Positions 38,099 to 47,093 of a DNA stretch of 64,000 bases are shown piece after piece. The translations under genes and the position numbers were made by a program. Origin of the DNA: Pseudoalteromonas lipolytica. GTDB lineage: Bacteria > Pseudomonadota > Gammaproteobacteria > Enterobacterales > Alteromonadaceae. Below the pieces are notes generated by a model that worked only from the letters and a program-made list of their open reading frames with translations, had not been told where the DNA came from and made no database searches. Positions within the stretch are counted from its first letter, which is position 1; each line of letters starts with the position of its first letter. The DNA lies in the NCBI RefSeq assembly GCF_001306915.1, contig NZ_LJTC01000014.1, positions 43,174 to 107,173 of the forward strand. The letters are read 5' to 3'.

Positions 38099-38593
38099 TT
38101 AACTTGAACGCGCATAGTTAAGTAGTTTCTTTAAGTCTTTAAGTAAGCCTTTTTGAATCAGTCTGTTTTGTTCTGGCTCAGCCGTGTAGGGGTAATGCAA
38201 AACCACTAAGCCCATGTGATCAACTAAATATAGGTCTCCCGCTTTGAGTGCAGGACTTACTGCTAATTGACGCCAATTTGCCGATACCTGCTGTTGATTT
38301 GTCAGTACCGCCACATCCACTTTTTGCTGATTTTTACCTAAAGCGACATATAGGTTATCTAGACTGGCTAATTGGCTTGCACAAACATCAGTGCACTCTT
38401 TTGGATAATTAAGCGCAATAGTCCATTGTTTAGGTTCGCCTTGTTGCCAATCAACTAGCTTCACTTCTTCACTTAAAAGCTCACCATGATTACTCGAACC
38501 ACTCGGTAACCACTCAAGCTTTAATGCTGCATATGCAAGTGCCAACGGCACAAAACAGCATAAAACGAATAAACTAAGCGGGTTTATTTTCAT
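38099..38593 (-). CDS. Membrane-anchored thioredoxin-like protein with CX3C motif in the oxidase block
   Basis: This 164-aa protein has one N-terminal membrane segment (about 7-23). A probable thioredoxin-like domain has a CX3C pair, C67 and C71, in YPKECTDVCASQL, and a later VDHMGLVVLHYP (His126) that recalls the His-containing loop of SCO proteins. It lies between SURF1, which it overlaps by 20 bp, and ctaA. I recognise no named family, though similar genes are often called cytochrome oxidase-associated membrane proteins. Copper delivery or thiol reduction at CuA is an inference from motif and place. Confidence 0.72.
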   Translation of the reverse strand: MKINPLSLFVLCCFVPLALAYAALKLEWLPSGSSNHGELLSEEVKLVDWQQGEPKQWTIALNYPKECTDVCASQLASLDNLYVALGKNQQKVDVAVLTNQQQVSANWRQLAVSPALKAGDLYLVDHMGLVVLHYPYTAEPEQNRLIQKGLLKDLKKLLNYARSS

Positions 38594-39323
38594 AACCTCT
38601 CCTTCTCATCGCAAAATAAGCAATAACAACACACGCTAAGCCGATTAATAACCACTGCACGGCATAGGCGTAATGTTTATCTGGCCCCATCACGACACTC
38701 TGGTAATGCGGGGTTGCAATACCATCTGCTTCATTGCGATAACCAATAAAGCCTTGTAAGGGCTTTGCTAATTGAACACTAAAAATTGCTAAGTCGATGC
38801 CTTGAATACGCTTAGGCCAGCCTTGTTCTGCACCAATCTCATCGGCAAGTGTGAAGCCTTGTAAGTTGCCTTGTTTCAATTGCACAGTAGCCGTAAAGCT
38901 TGTTGATTCTGGCCACACAACGGTTGGCAACTGGCTACGGTTTGTTGGAGCTTTTAGCCAACCAAAGTTAACGATTAAAGGCGCGGTTTCACCGGTAATT
39001 GTCATCGCTACTAGTAAGTCATAGCCCACTTGCCCCTGATAAATTTGATTATCAAGCAGCCAGTACTGTTGTTTATTTACCTCGCCAGAGACTTTGACTT
39101 GCATGCCCGTTTTGTTCAGCTCTTTAGGTAAATTTTGCAGCTCTTGCCAATTCAAAACTCCTTGCTCTTTCGAAACGGCTAACTGGCTTAGTTGCTGCTG
39201 TTTTTGCTCGCCTCGCTGGTATTGCCAAACGCTGAGTCGTAAACAAATAAGCACTGCAAGTATCACAACGCAAATTGCGATAATTGAGCTAAGCTTTTGT
39301 TTGCGCCATAAAATTAACTGCAT
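38574..39323 (-). CDS. SURF1 family cytochrome oxidase assembly protein
   Basis: SURF1 helps insert haem a into subunit I. This 249-aa protein has the two expected membrane segments at the ends (about 14-31 and 222-239) and a periplasmic domain between them. Hallmarks are LRLSVWQYQRGEQK at the start, VNFGWLKAPTNR in the middle, and HYAYAVQWLLIGLACVV at the end. Its stop overlaps the CX3C protein gene by 20 bp. It is divergent from the DUF2909 gene across only 14 bp. Confidence 0.9.
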   Translation of the reverse strand: MQLILWRKQKLSSIIAICVVILAVLICLRLSVWQYQRGEQKQQQLSQLAVSKEQGVLNWQELQNLPKELNKTGMQVKVSGEVNKQQYWLLDNQIYQGQVGYDLLVAMTITGETAPLIVNFGWLKAPTNRSQLPTVVWPESTSFTATVQLKQGNLQGFTLADEIGAEQGWPKRIQGIDLAIFSVQLAKPLQGFIGYRNEADGIATPHYQSVVMGPDKHYAYAVQWLLIGLACVVIAYFAMRRRGYENKPA

Positions 39324-39337
39324 TTGGAATACCTAAT

Positions 39338-39649
39338 ATGATTAAAATCATTATTGTTTTGTTATTACTTTATATTCTGTTCAACCTGTTTAGAGCGCTG
39401 TTTGTGATGATGTCAGCAAAAGAGCACTCTAAACCCATGTCGCATTATTTAGGTCGTCGAGTGCTGTTCTCAGGTATTGTGCTGGTGCTCATCATTGCCG
39501 CAATGAAATTAGGCTTTATTCACACCAACCCGTCGCCGCTTCACAAAGCTACAGCACGTACACAAATACAAATAAACACAACCACACCACATCAACAAAG
39601 TGCCAATACCAAGCAGCTGCTTGAAAGGCAAAATGCTTTTCACTCGTGA
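39338..39649 (+). CDS. DUF2909-type small membrane protein
   Basis: This 103-aa protein has two hydrophobic helices (about 3-22 and 46-62) and a polar C-terminal tail rich in Gln and Thr. The N-terminal KIIIVLLLLYILFNLFRALF and the later LGRRVLFSGIVLVLIIAAMK match my recollection of DUF2909 proteins, common beside cytochrome oxidase genes. It is the only gene on the plus strand within the cox block. Its last 101 bp overlap the 3' end of the subunit III gene in antisense. The role is unknown. Confidence 0.75.
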   Translation: MIKIIIVLLLLYILFNLFRALFVMMSAKEHSKPMSHYLGRRVLFSGIVLVLIIAAMKLGFIHTNPSPLHKATARTQIQINTTTPHQQSANTKQLLERQNAFHS

Positions 39650-40424
39650 AGTGGCCTTTAAAAATTCTGAGCAGCACCACAAATAAAATAATGGTTCCAA
39701 GTGTCACGTGCATACCGTGAAAGCCCGTTAACAAGAAAAAGGTATTCCCATAAACGCCCGCATCTAAGGTCAAACCTAGATCTTGATAAGCATGCATATA
39801 CTCATAAACTTGTAAGCCAAGGAAAATCACACCTAATAGCACGGTTAAAGATAAAAACACCTTCAGGGCGCCGCGCTTGTTGTTTTCAATAGCAACATGA
39901 GCAAAGTGAATTGTGACCGACGAGGTAAGTAGAATAAGCGTGTTGATCAATGGTAGACCTTGCCAGCCCATAGCCTGTGTGGTCTCGCCCGCTGGCGTAG
40001 TTAATAGCGGCCATACGGCTTCAAAGGTTGGCCAGAGCACTTCATTGGTCATAGCGTTATTACCAGCGCCACCGAGCCAAGGCACCGAAATCATACGTGC
40101 GTAAAAGAGAGCGCCAAAAAACGCCATAAAGAACATAACTTCAGAGAAGATAAACCAGCCCATACCTTGTTTGAATGAACGATCCATTTGCGCTGAATAA
40201 AGCCCTTTATGAGACTCTTCAATAACGTTTCTAAACCAGCTAAAAACCATATAAACTAATATGGCAATGCCTAGATACAACACATACTGGCCACTACTGC
40301 CCTCACCACTTACTTGCATCACAGTTAAACCAGCACCAACAGCAATTAAAAACATCGCGATGGCACCAACTATTGGCCAAGGACTCTCGGCTGGAACATA
40401 GTATTTTTCATAATTTTGATTCAT
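39549..40424 (-). CDS. ctaE: Cytochrome c oxidase subunit III
   Basis: Subunit III is a seven-helix subunit that stabilises the oxidase core. From ATG 40424 it has 291 aa; the frame opens with TTG at 40439, but GGGAG lies at a proper distance from the ATG. Hallmarks are SEVMFFMAFFGALFYAR, TGFHGMHVTLGT, and the C-terminal AAAWYWHFVDVVWLCLF. It overlaps in antisense with the DUF2909 gene. It is preceded by ctaG on the same strand. Confidence 0.95.
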   Translation of the reverse strand: MNQNYEKYYVPAESPWPIVGAIAMFLIAVGAGLTVMQVSGEGSSGQYVLYLGIAILVYMVFSWFRNVIEESHKGLYSAQMDRSFKQGMGWFIFSEVMFFMAFFGALFYARMISVPWLGGAGNNAMTNEVLWPTFEAVWPLLTTPAGETTQAMGWQGLPLINTLILLTSSVTIHFAHVAIENNKRGALKVFLSLTVLLGVIFLGLQVYEYMHAYQDLGLTLDAGVYGNTFFLLTGFHGMHVTLGTIILFVVLLRIFKGHFTSEKHFAFQAAAWYWHFVDVVWLCLFVFVYVL

Positions 40425-40461
40425 TTTGTTTGCTCCCAATTAGCAATTAGCTTGGCGGCTT

Positions 40462-40992
40462 TTAATCGTTTTTAGCCACAACATGCCCGCTAATATCAAA
40501 CACGGTATACGACAACGTCAGTTCCTCAACATCGTCGGGTAACTCAGTATCAACATAAAACAACAAGGTAAACTCCATTTCTTCACCGGCTTTCATTGGC
40601 TGCTGATCAAAGCAAAAACAGGCGATTTTATGTAAGTACTTTGCTGCTTTACCCGGTGATACTGATGGAATTGCTTGCATGACTTTGTCTTCATTACTGG
40701 TGTTTTTCGCTGAGAATTTAACTTCACGCATGGCACCAGGTTGTACTGCCACACTGTATTGCTCAGACTGCACCTTAAATGGCGCGCCGCTTTGAGCGTG
40801 AGTGGTAAAGCTGACATCAACTTGACGCTGTGTATTTATTGATTCACTCGCGCTCGCTTTTTCTAATGATGGCTTACCATTCAACCCTGTAACGTCGCAA
40901 AACACGTCGTAAAGCGGCACCATTGCAAAAGCAAAAGCAAACATGAGCAAGCATGTAATCAGCAGTTTTTTTAGCAAAGGTGCATGGTTCAT
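40462..40992 (-). CDS. ctaG: Cytochrome c oxidase assembly protein CtaG (CuB insertion)
   Basis: This is a Cox11-type periplasmic copper chaperone that delivers copper to the CuB centre of subunit I. It has one N-terminal helix (about 8-26; LITCLLMFAFAFAMVPLYDVF) and a beta-sandwich domain with the copper-binding Cys pair in KIACFCFDQQPM. The motif VPLYDVFCDVTGLNG is typical. Length is 176 aa. It starts on the last base of subunit I, giving tight coupling to its target. Confidence 0.94.
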   Translation of the reverse strand: MNHAPLLKKLLITCLLMFAFAFAMVPLYDVFCDVTGLNGKPSLEKASASESINTQRQVDVSFTTHAQSGAPFKVQSEQYSVAVQPGAMREVKFSAKNTSNEDKVMQAIPSVSPGKAAKYLHKIACFCFDQQPMKAGEEMEFTLLFYVDTELPDDVEELTLSYTVFDISGHVVAKND

Positions 40993-42587
40993 TACTTAAT
41001 CTCCGGCGGTGTTTCAAAGGTATGATAAGGTGCTGGAGAATCGACTTCCCACTCTAAACCTTCAGCTCCATCCCATACTTTGGCAGGTGCTTTTTCGCCC
41101 CCTCTGGCACATTTAAATACCACCAACACAAACAACAGTTGCGATAAGCCAAATGCAAAACCACCAATACTGATAATGGCGTTAAAGTCAGCGAATTGCA
41201 GTGCATAGTCAGGAATACGACGCGGCATACCGGCAAGGCCAACAAAGTGCATAGGGAAGAACAACACGTTGACACTGATTAGCGATAACCAAAAATGCCA
41301 TTTCGCCAGCGTTTCGTTGTACATGTTGCCAGTCCATTTCGGTAACCAGTAGTAGGCCCCCGCCATAATTGAGAACACAGCTCCTGTCACAAGCACATAA
41401 TGGAAATGAGCCACCACAAAATAGGTATCGTGATACTGAAAATCTGCCGGTGTAATCGCAAGCATCAAGCCAGAGAAACCACCTAAGGTGAATAACACAA
41501 TAAAGGCGATGGCAAACATCATCGGAATTTCGAAGCTAATTGAACCGCGCCACATGGTGGCTACCCAGTTAAACACTTTAACGCCCGTTGGTACCGAAAT
41601 GAGCATGGTGGCGTACATGAAAAACAACTCGCCTGCTACAGGCATCCCTGTGGTAAACATATGATGTGCCCAAACGATAAAACTTAGCAGCGCAATCGAT
41701 GAAGTTGCATACACCATAGACGCATAGCCAAATAGCTTTTTGCGCGAGAAGGTAGGTACGATAGTCGATATAATGCCAAAGGCTGGTAAAATCATGATGT
41801 ACACTTCAGGGTGACCGAAGAACCAGAAAATGTGCTGGAACATCACAGGGTCGCCCCCTCCGGCTGCATCAAAAAAGCTGGTTGCAAAGTATTTATCGGT
41901 CAACACCATAGTGACCGCCCCTGCTAGAACAGGCATAACAGCAATTAACAAAAATGCAGTGATTAACCATGTCCAAACAAATAGCGGTAGCTTCATCCAC
42001 GTCATACCTGGTGCTCTTAAGTTGACGATGGTCACGATAACGTTAATCGCCCCCATAATTGAGCTGATACCCATGATATGTACGGCAAACACAAAAAGTG
42101 CAGTGTTATCGTTGCTGTAAGTTGTTGATAGTGGTGCGTAGAAAGTCCAACCAAACGCAGGACCACCACCAGGCATGAGTAACGAAGCCAACAGGATTAA
42201 AAATGCGAACGGCAATATCCAAAAGCTCCAGTTATTCATACGTGGTAAGGCCATATCTGGTGCGCCTATCATCATAGGTACCATCCAGTTTGCAAGCCCA
42301 GTGAACGCGGGCATAACGGCACCAAACACCATGATCAAGCCATGTACGGTAGTCATTTGATTAAAAAAGTGCGGATCGACTAACTGTAATCCAGGCTGAA
42401 ACAGTTCAGCGCGGATCACCATTGCCATTGCTCCGCCAATTAAAAACATGGTGAGTGAAAAAATCAGGTATAAACTCCCGATGTCTTTATGATTGGTGGT
42501 GTAAAGCCAACGCTTAAAACCTTTAGCTGGGTGATGATGGTCGTGATGCGCATGCCCTGTTGCTTGCTCGTTAATAACATTACTCAT
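40992..42587 (-). CDS. ctaD: Cytochrome c oxidase subunit I
   Basis: This is the catalytic subunit with haem a, haem a3 and CuB. The 531-aa polytopic protein has [20 protein letters not shown] (CuB His and cross-linked Tyr), the CuB histidine pair in [10 protein letters not shown], and [17 protein letters not shown] (haem a3 and a ligands). The ESFALWXX-type E is not at the usual D-channel place I can assign by eye. The N-terminus is His-rich ([13 protein letters not shown]). It overlaps subunit II by 1 bp (TAATG) and ctaG by 1 bp. Confidence 0.97.
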   Translation of the reverse strand: MSNVINEQATGHAHHDHHHPAKGFKRWLYTTNHKDIGSLYLIFSLTMFLIGGAMAMVIRAELFQPGLQLVDPHFFNQMTTVHGLIMVFGAVMPAFTGLANWMVPMMIGAPDMALPRMNNWSFWILPFAFLILLASLLMPGGGPAFGWTFYAPLSTTYSNDNTALFVFAVHIMGISSIMGAINVIVTIVNLRAPGMTWMKLPLFVWTWLITAFLLIAVMPVLAGAVTMVLTDKYFATSFFDAAGGGDPVMFQHIFWFFGHPEVYIMILPAFGIISTIVPTFSRKKLFGYASMVYATSSIALLSFIVWAHHMFTTGMPVAGELFFMYATMLISVPTGVKVFNWVATMWRGSISFEIPMMFAIAFIVLFTLGGFSGLMLAITPADFQYHDTYFVVAHFHYVLVTGAVFSIMAGAYYWLPKWTGNMYNETLAKWHFWLSLISVNVLFFPMHFVGLAGMPRRIPDYALQFADFNAIISIGGFAFGLSQLLFVLVVFKCARGGEKAPAKVWDGAEGLEWEVDSPAPYHTFETPPEIK

Positions 42588-43729
42588 TAGTTCGCCTCCG
42601 CTGCTGCATCAATCGCGGCTTGAATTTGACTCGGTTGGATAACATCGCCGGTATCATTACCCCACGCGTTTCGCTTATAAGTAATAACCGCAGCAAGTTG
42701 CTTAATTGAAAGCTGTTTATCAAACGCTTGCATTGCTGTACCAGGCTTACCGTGTAACACAATGTCTATGTGATCTTTTACATCACCTAATACAATCGGG
42801 CTGCCTTTAAGTGCTGGAAATACGCCAGGTAGGCCCATACCGGTAGGTTGGTGACATGCAGCACAGCTTGCCATATACACTTGCTCACCTAAGACCATAA
42901 GCTCTTCTTTCGGTAATGTTTGATCAAGCAAAGCAGCATCTGCTGCGGCCGCATTGGCTTTTTCTTGCTTGGCATCTGCAAGCCAATTAGCAAATTCATC
43001 TTCAGGTAAGGCTTTCACCACAACAGGCATAAAGCCATGATCTTTACCGCATAACTCAGCACATTGACCACGGTATACTCCGGGTTCGTTAATACGTGTC
43101 CACGCTTCATTAATAAACCCAGGATTTGCATCCTTTTTAACCGCAAAATCAGGCACCCACCATGAATGAATTACATCGTCTGAGGTCATTAAAAAGCGAA
43201 CTTTCTTATTGATAGGAAGTACTAGCGGTTTATCTACTTCAAGCAAATAATGCTCAGTTTTCTCTGCTTGGTTGTCTATTTGGTCTTTAGGAGTAGATAG
43301 AATCGAGTAATAAGCAATGTCTTCGCCCATGTACTCGTAATGCCACTTCCACTGTGAGCCGGTCACTTTAATGGTGATATCGGCTTTAGAGGCATCTTCC
43401 ATGGCAATTAAGGTTTTTGTGGCAGGCACAGCCATGGCGATTAAGATGACAAATGGAATGGCAGTCCAAAGTATTTCAACTTTTGTACTTTCATGAAATT
43501 GGGCAGGCTTGGCCCCTTTGGATTTACGGTGGTGTATTAAAGCCCAAAACATCACCGCAAATACGATGATGCCGATTACACAGCAGATAATAAATATCGT
43601 CATGTGTAACTCATAAACATTATTACTTATATCGGTCACCCCTTTACGCATATTGTATTGGCTGTTCGCCAATGCAAGTTCAGGAAGTGCAACCAATATA
43701 AGCCACAAGGCGTAACGCAGTTTACCCAT
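42587..43729 (-). CDS. ctaC: Cytochrome c oxidase subunit II with fused cytochrome c domain
   Basis: This subunit receives electrons from cytochrome c. From the N-terminus it has a signal-like segment, two membrane helices (about 41-65 and 87-105) and the CuA domain with H188, C223, C227, H231 and M234 ([14 protein letters not shown]). A C-terminal class-I cytochrome c domain follows, with CAACH at 289-293. The fused haem domain marks a caa3-like oxidase. Total length is 380 aa. AAAGGAG lies 8 bp before ATG 43729. It is the first gene of the operon; two palindromes lie upstream. Confidence 0.96.
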   Translation of the reverse strand: MGKLRYALWLILVALPELALANSQYNMRKGVTDISNNVYELHMTIFIICCVIGIIVFAVMFWALIHHRKSKGAKPAQFHESTKVEILWTAIPFVILIAMAVPATKTLIAMEDASKADITIKVTGSQWKWHYEYMGEDIAYYSILSTPKDQIDNQAEKTEHYLLEVDKPLVLPINKKVRFLMTSDDVIHSWWVPDFAVKKDANPGFINEAWTRINEPGVYRGQCAELCGKDHGFMPVVVKALPEDEFANWLADAKQEKANAAAADAALLDQTLPKEELMVLGEQVYMASCAACHQPTGMGLPGVFPALKGSPIVLGDVKDHIDIVLHGKPGTAMQAFDKQLSIKQLAAVITYKRNAWGNDTGDVIQPSQIQAAIDAAAEAN

Positions 43730-43823
43730 GTGACGGCTCCTTTAGATGCTATTGCAAGACGCAAAGCGAAAAGGCGATACAGCAAGGTGCCCATTCGTTT
43801 TTCTTATTGTTCAGAGCGACTAC

Positions 43824-43849
43824 GTATCATTTTGACCCACTTATGATAC
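43824..43849. promoter_or_regulatory. Inverted repeat upstream of the cox operon
   Basis: GTATCAT and ATGATAC arms (7 bp, perfect) are separated by 12 bases, about 95 bp upstream of the ctaC start. It could be an operator; the regulator is unknown. Confidence 0.35.
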
Positions 43850-43901
43850 CGACCCCCTGTCTAACACCTCGCACATTTTTGTGTCTTTTTATTAATTAGG
43901 T

Positions 43902-43920
43902 GTTAATACAGTGTATTAAC
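43902..43920. promoter_or_regulatory. Perfect 19-bp palindrome upstream of the cox operon
   Basis: GTTAATACA and TGTATTAAC flank a single central base, about 175 bp before ctaC. It lies in an AT-rich 437-bp gap (43730-44166) between cox and lexA in which I see no gene. The near-perfect dyad is typical of a homodimeric repressor site (TetR-like), but it matches no operator I can name. The rest of this gap holds only the ctaC Shine-Dalgarno, the 7-bp inverted repeat and the GCACCAAATTG repeats near lexA. Confidence 0.45.
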
Positions 43921-44125
43921 CAATTAGTTAAAAAATGACCAATAAGCAAGTTTTAATGATAATAAATGTTTATTTTGGTGCAGAAATAACAACTATAATC
44001 AGCGCGTTATTTAATGTTTAGGAGTAAAAACGAAATATAAAAAGAGAGGAAAACTGCGCCATATAAGGCTTTAAATGAAGAGTAAGGATTCACAAATCCT
44101 AATTAAGTAGTAAAATTTCAGTGGC

Positions 44126-44159
44126 GCACCAAATTGAGTCAATTTGATGCACCAAATTG
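44126..44159. repeat. Short direct repeats downstream of lexA
   Basis: GCACCAAATTG occurs twice (44126-44136 and 44149-44159) with an inverted CAATTTG between, just past the lexA stop. It can fold, but no T run follows on the minus strand, so it is not a clear terminator. Confidence 0.5.
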
Positions 44160-44166
44160 GGAACGT

Positions 44167-44784
44167 TTACATCCAATCAGCGTTACGAATAACCCCAACA
44201 GCTAACCCCTCGATGTTGAACGACTCATGCTCAAGGTCAACCTCAATAGGCGAAAACTCTTCGTTCTCAGCATGTAAAAGCACTTTGCGACCTGCCTTTT
44301 CTAGGCGCTTAACTGTTACATCTTCATCGACTCGAGCTACAACTACTTGCCCATTTTCAGCAACTTGTGTTCTATGTACTGCAAGCAAATCGCCATCCAT
44401 AATACCAATGTCTTTCATACTCATGCCATTTACACGCAGTAAGAAATCGGCTGCAGGTTTAAATAATGAAGGATCAACTTGGCAGTGACTTTCAACATGC
44501 TCTTGCGCCAAAATAGGTTCACCAGCTGCAACACGGCCAATTAAAGGTAAGCCTAGTTGCTCTGGCTCATCTTCTTCAATTAACTGAATACCGCGACTCG
44601 CCCCAGGCTTCATTTTGATCATGCCTTTTTTAGCCAGTGCTTTTAGGTGTTCTTCAGCAGCGTTGGCACTTTTAAAACCTAATGTTTGAGCTATTTCAGC
44701 ACGCGTAGGTGGCATGCCTGTATCTTTAATAAAGACTTTAATTAGTTCTAAAATTTGCGATTGGCGTTTAGTTAATGGGCGCAT
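44167..44784 (-). CDS. lexA: SOS repressor LexA
   Basis: LexA represses DNA-damage genes and cleaves itself on RecA filaments. The 205-aa protein has an N-terminal winged helix ([20 protein letters not shown]), the Ala-Gly scissile bond at 87-88 in [10 protein letters not shown], and the protease dyad S122 ([10 protein letters not shown]) and K159 (VTVKRLEK). Two SOS boxes lie upstream, so it is autoregulated. Confidence 0.97.
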   Translation of the reverse strand: MRPLTKRQSQILELIKVFIKDTGMPPTRAEIAQTLGFKSANAAEEHLKALAKKGMIKMKPGASRGIQLIEEDEPEQLGLPLIGRVAAGEPILAQEHVESHCQVDPSLFKPAADFLLRVNGMSMKDIGIMDGDLLAVHRTQVAENGQVVVARVDEDVTVKRLEKAGRKVLLHAENEEFSPIEVDLEHESFNIEGLAVGVIRNADWM

Positions 44785-44788
44785 ACAA

Positions 44789-44804
44789 CTGGTTTTCCAT
44801 ACAG
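44789..44804 (-). promoter_or_regulatory. LexA (SOS) box 1 of lexA
   Basis: CTGGTTTTCCATACAG fits CTG-N10-CAG. It begins 5 bp upstream of the lexA start codon. Confidence 0.8.
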
Positions 44805-44813
44805 TACATTTAA

Positions 44814-44829
44814 CTGTGAGTATATACAG
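44814..44829 (-). promoter_or_regulatory. LexA (SOS) box 2 of lexA
   Basis: CTGTGAGTATATACAG fits CTG-N10-CAG with the usual TATATA-rich core. The two boxes are 25 bp apart centre to centre, as in E. coli lexA (about 21). Confidence 0.88.
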
Positions 44830-44945
44830 TTATTTGAAAATCGCAAATTTAAATTAACCCCATCATATTGCTACAAAACTAACATTGAACCACACCGAAA
44901 GATGCCATAAGGTATTAGCTTTAATTAGCAGGCTAAGGAAACACA

Positions 44946-45383
44946 ATGAGTATTTGGCACCACCCAATCACGTTAGAGCTTTGCAAAGAGCTAGAACAAG
45001 GGATCACCGGTCAAGGCACTTTAATGAAAACTATGGGCATTGAGGTGACTGAAATTGGTGATGATTATTTAATGGCAACTATGCCTGCTATTCCTGAGCA
45101 TCATAACCCTATGGGTATGGTTCATGGCGGAGCAAACGTTGTATTAGCAGAGACAGTGGCAAGCTATGCAGCCAATTTCGTGGTTGATTTCAATAAGTTC
45201 TATGCTGTTGGCCAAGAAATTAATGCCAACCACATGAAAGCGTCACGCAAAGGAACGTTAACAGCAACAGCAAGACCGCTGCATTTAGGTAAGCGAACAT
45301 CTGTTTGGGATATTAAAATTACCAATGCCGCAGGAGAGCTTTGCTGCGTATCAAGAATGACCGCAGCTGTTGTAGAGCGATAA
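44946..45383 (+). CDS. Hotdog-fold acyl-CoA thioesterase (YdiI/EntH/PaaI type)
   Basis: This is a 145-aa single hotdog-domain enzyme that hydrolyses an acyl- or aroyl-CoA thioester. The conserved block is IPEHHNPMGMVHGGANVVLAET, with the catalytic acid later in ETVASYAA, and the second helix region is MKASRKGTLTATARP. It resembles YdiI (1,4-dihydroxy-2-naphthoyl-CoA hydrolase) and EntH. There are no menaquinone or siderophore genes nearby, so the substrate is open. Confidence 0.85.
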   Translation: MSIWHHPITLELCKELEQGITGQGTLMKTMGIEVTEIGDDYLMATMPAIPEHHNPMGMVHGGANVVLAETVASYAANFVVDFNKFYAVGQEINANHMKASRKGTLTATARPLHLGKRTSVWDIKITNAAGELCCVSRMTAAVVER

Positions 45384-45390
45384 ATTCTGG

Positions 45391-45771
45391 CTATTTTTCG
45401 ACAGGATAAATAGTAATTTCAATCCCTGCGCCAATTGCAGAGATACGTAACAAGGTATCGGCATGCAGGGGTTGGTTAAAGCATTTAGGCGAATTACCTG
45501 ATTCAAAGCCTATATCAAATGTACGCTTTGAGCACGATAACCACTGTTTTAATGCATTGCGCGAGCATGACTCAATAAGCTCGCAAAGCTGGTTAATGGC
45601 TTTATCTGGAGAGCTGATATCTGCGGTTGCTTCAATACGTGCTAGTTGGCGGTATTCATCTTGGTCATAATGTAAAACCATGGCGTTTTTCTTCAAATCA
45701 GCAACAAGCGCACTAATATCGTGCTTTGATTCAAGCTCCAGATCTACATTTAAAAATTGAATTTCCGACAT
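45391..45771 (-). CDS. Conserved-looking protein of unknown function
   Basis: This soluble 126-aa protein has no signal peptide or membrane segment. The predicted mix is alpha/beta, starting EIQFLNVDLELES and containing DKAINQLCELIES and CSKRTFDIGFESG. Five Cys are scattered without a metal motif. It lies 7 bp from the convergent thioesterase stop. I do not recognise a family. Codon use and length look normal for a real gene. Confidence 0.6.
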   Translation of the reverse strand: MSEIQFLNVDLELESKHDISALVADLKKNAMVLHYDQDEYRQLARIEATADISSPDKAINQLCELIESCSRNALKQWLSCSKRTFDIGFESGNSPKCFNQPLHADTLLRISAIGAGIEITIYPVEK

Positions 45772-45929
45772 ACTCTCGTTTTTACCCTCTATTGATATCG
45801 ACTGAAACTTTAACTCAGTTTTGTATATATACCAAATCTAGAATACAGTTAATGCGACATTATGCCGCATTGGCAATCTAGCTAAACAACCTAAAATAGC
45901 GCCCACATAACAATAATAACGGGGTAATT

Positions 45930-46655
45930 ATGAATAAACGCCTGTTTAAGTATGCTCGTAAAGGGCATAAATGGCTTGGTTATTTACTTGCTTTACAGAT
46001 CTTTTTTTGGCTTTTAGGTGGGCTTGTGATGAGCTCATTACCACTTGAAAAAGTGCATGGTAAGCATCTGGCTAATCGCAGTTTAAGTAGCCCATTTTTA
46101 TTGTCGGACTACCCTGCTTCAATTGATAAAATAACAGCGCAATTTGAGCAAATCGAAGGTATTAAATATAGCCATTTTTTAAATACCCCGATTATAGAAG
46201 TTACATCCTCTAGCGGTACGTTTACTTTTGATGGCAGAACAGGTGCTAAAATGCCTGCACCGAGTAAAGCGCAAATCATTGAAAATGCGCAAGCTCACCT
46301 GCTTATTGACGCAAAAATAACGCAAGCGCAGTTATTAACAAAAGGGCCTAGAGAAGTCGGTCACAAAGCCAATGTTTGGCAAGTAAGCTTTGATGATTGG
46401 CGATCAACAACCTTATATTTAGATAGCCAAACCGGTAACCTTATTACTGTGCGCAGCACCCTGTGGCGCATTTTCGACTTTTTCTGGATGCTACACATTA
46501 TGGATTATGATGAGCGTGAGAACTTTAACAATCCACTACTCATCAGCTTCTCGGCCACCAGCGTACTATTTTGTATTACAGGAGTTCTCTTGTTACTACA
46601 AAACGTTCGAATTAAACGTAAAAAGCCAGCTACACGTGTTGGTCAATCAAAATAG
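45930..46655 (+). CDS. PepSY-domain membrane protein
   Basis: This 241-aa protein has two membrane segments (about 13-33 and 205-225) enclosing a periplasmic PepSY-like region (about 40-190). The N-terminal motif RKGHKWLGYLLALQIFFWLLGG is typical of the PepSY-associated helix found in iron-reductase-like proteins. WMLHIMDYDERENFNNPLL is the usual loop before the last helix. The role is likely in redox or iron handling at the inner membrane; no direct evidence exists here. GGGG precedes the ATG. It overlaps a convergent VOC gene by 26 bp. Confidence 0.78.
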   Translation: MNKRLFKYARKGHKWLGYLLALQIFFWLLGGLVMSSLPLEKVHGKHLANRSLSSPFLLSDYPASIDKITAQFEQIEGIKYSHFLNTPIIEVTSSSGTFTFDGRTGAKMPAPSKAQIIENAQAHLLIDAKITQAQLLTKGPREVGHKANVWQVSFDDWRSTTLYLDSQTGNLITVRSTLWRIFDFFWMLHIMDYDERENFNNPLLISFSATSVLFCITGVLLLLQNVRIKRKKPATRVGQSK

Positions 46656-46983
46656 GATTGCCATCTGGGTCGGTGATAATAAAACTCGCGTCACCGGCCT
46701 TTTGTATTTCTAATCCTTGTTGCTGAAATTGTGCAGCTAATTGCTCAAAGGTTGCAAATTCATCCAAAGCTTCAGCATTTTGATCCCACCCTGGGTTAAA
46801 GGTCAGCATGGTTTTGTCGAACATACCTTGAAACAAACCAATTAAATGTTCACCGTTTTTCATAATTAGCCAATGCTGTTCTATCTCCCCGGCAAACTCG
46901 TTGAAACCTAGCTTTTCATAAAACTGCTTTGAAGCACGAATATCTTTTACATTTAGACTTACAGAAAAAGCACCTAATAACAT
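46630..46983 (-). CDS. VOC-family protein (glyoxalase/bleomycin-resistance fold)
   Basis: This 117-aa protein has two beta-alpha-beta-beta-beta units. The N-terminal FSVSLNVKDIRASKQFYEKLGF and C-terminal SFIITDPDGNPILIDQHV are typical of the family. Metal-ligand positions are not all His/Glu, so catalysis is uncertain. It is monocistronic and overlaps the convergent PepSY gene at the 3' end. Confidence 0.85.
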   Translation of the reverse strand: MLLGAFSVSLNVKDIRASKQFYEKLGFNEFAGEIEQHWLIMKNGEHLIGLFQGMFDKTMLTFNPGWDQNAEALDEFATFEQLAAQFQQQGLEIQKAGDASFIITDPDGNPILIDQHV

Positions 46984-47093
46984 AGTTGTAATTCCTTTAA
47001 TTAAAACGGCCTAACAACTATAGCTGAGTTGAAAAACTTTTCATTTTTAGAATAGTCGCTCTAAAATAGCGCTTCCTGTAGTTCACTGATGTG

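Noticed and set aside
45391..45771. Possible toxin-antitoxin partner next to the thioesterase gene
   Set aside because: The gene is single, convergent with its neighbour, and has no toxin or antitoxin motif.
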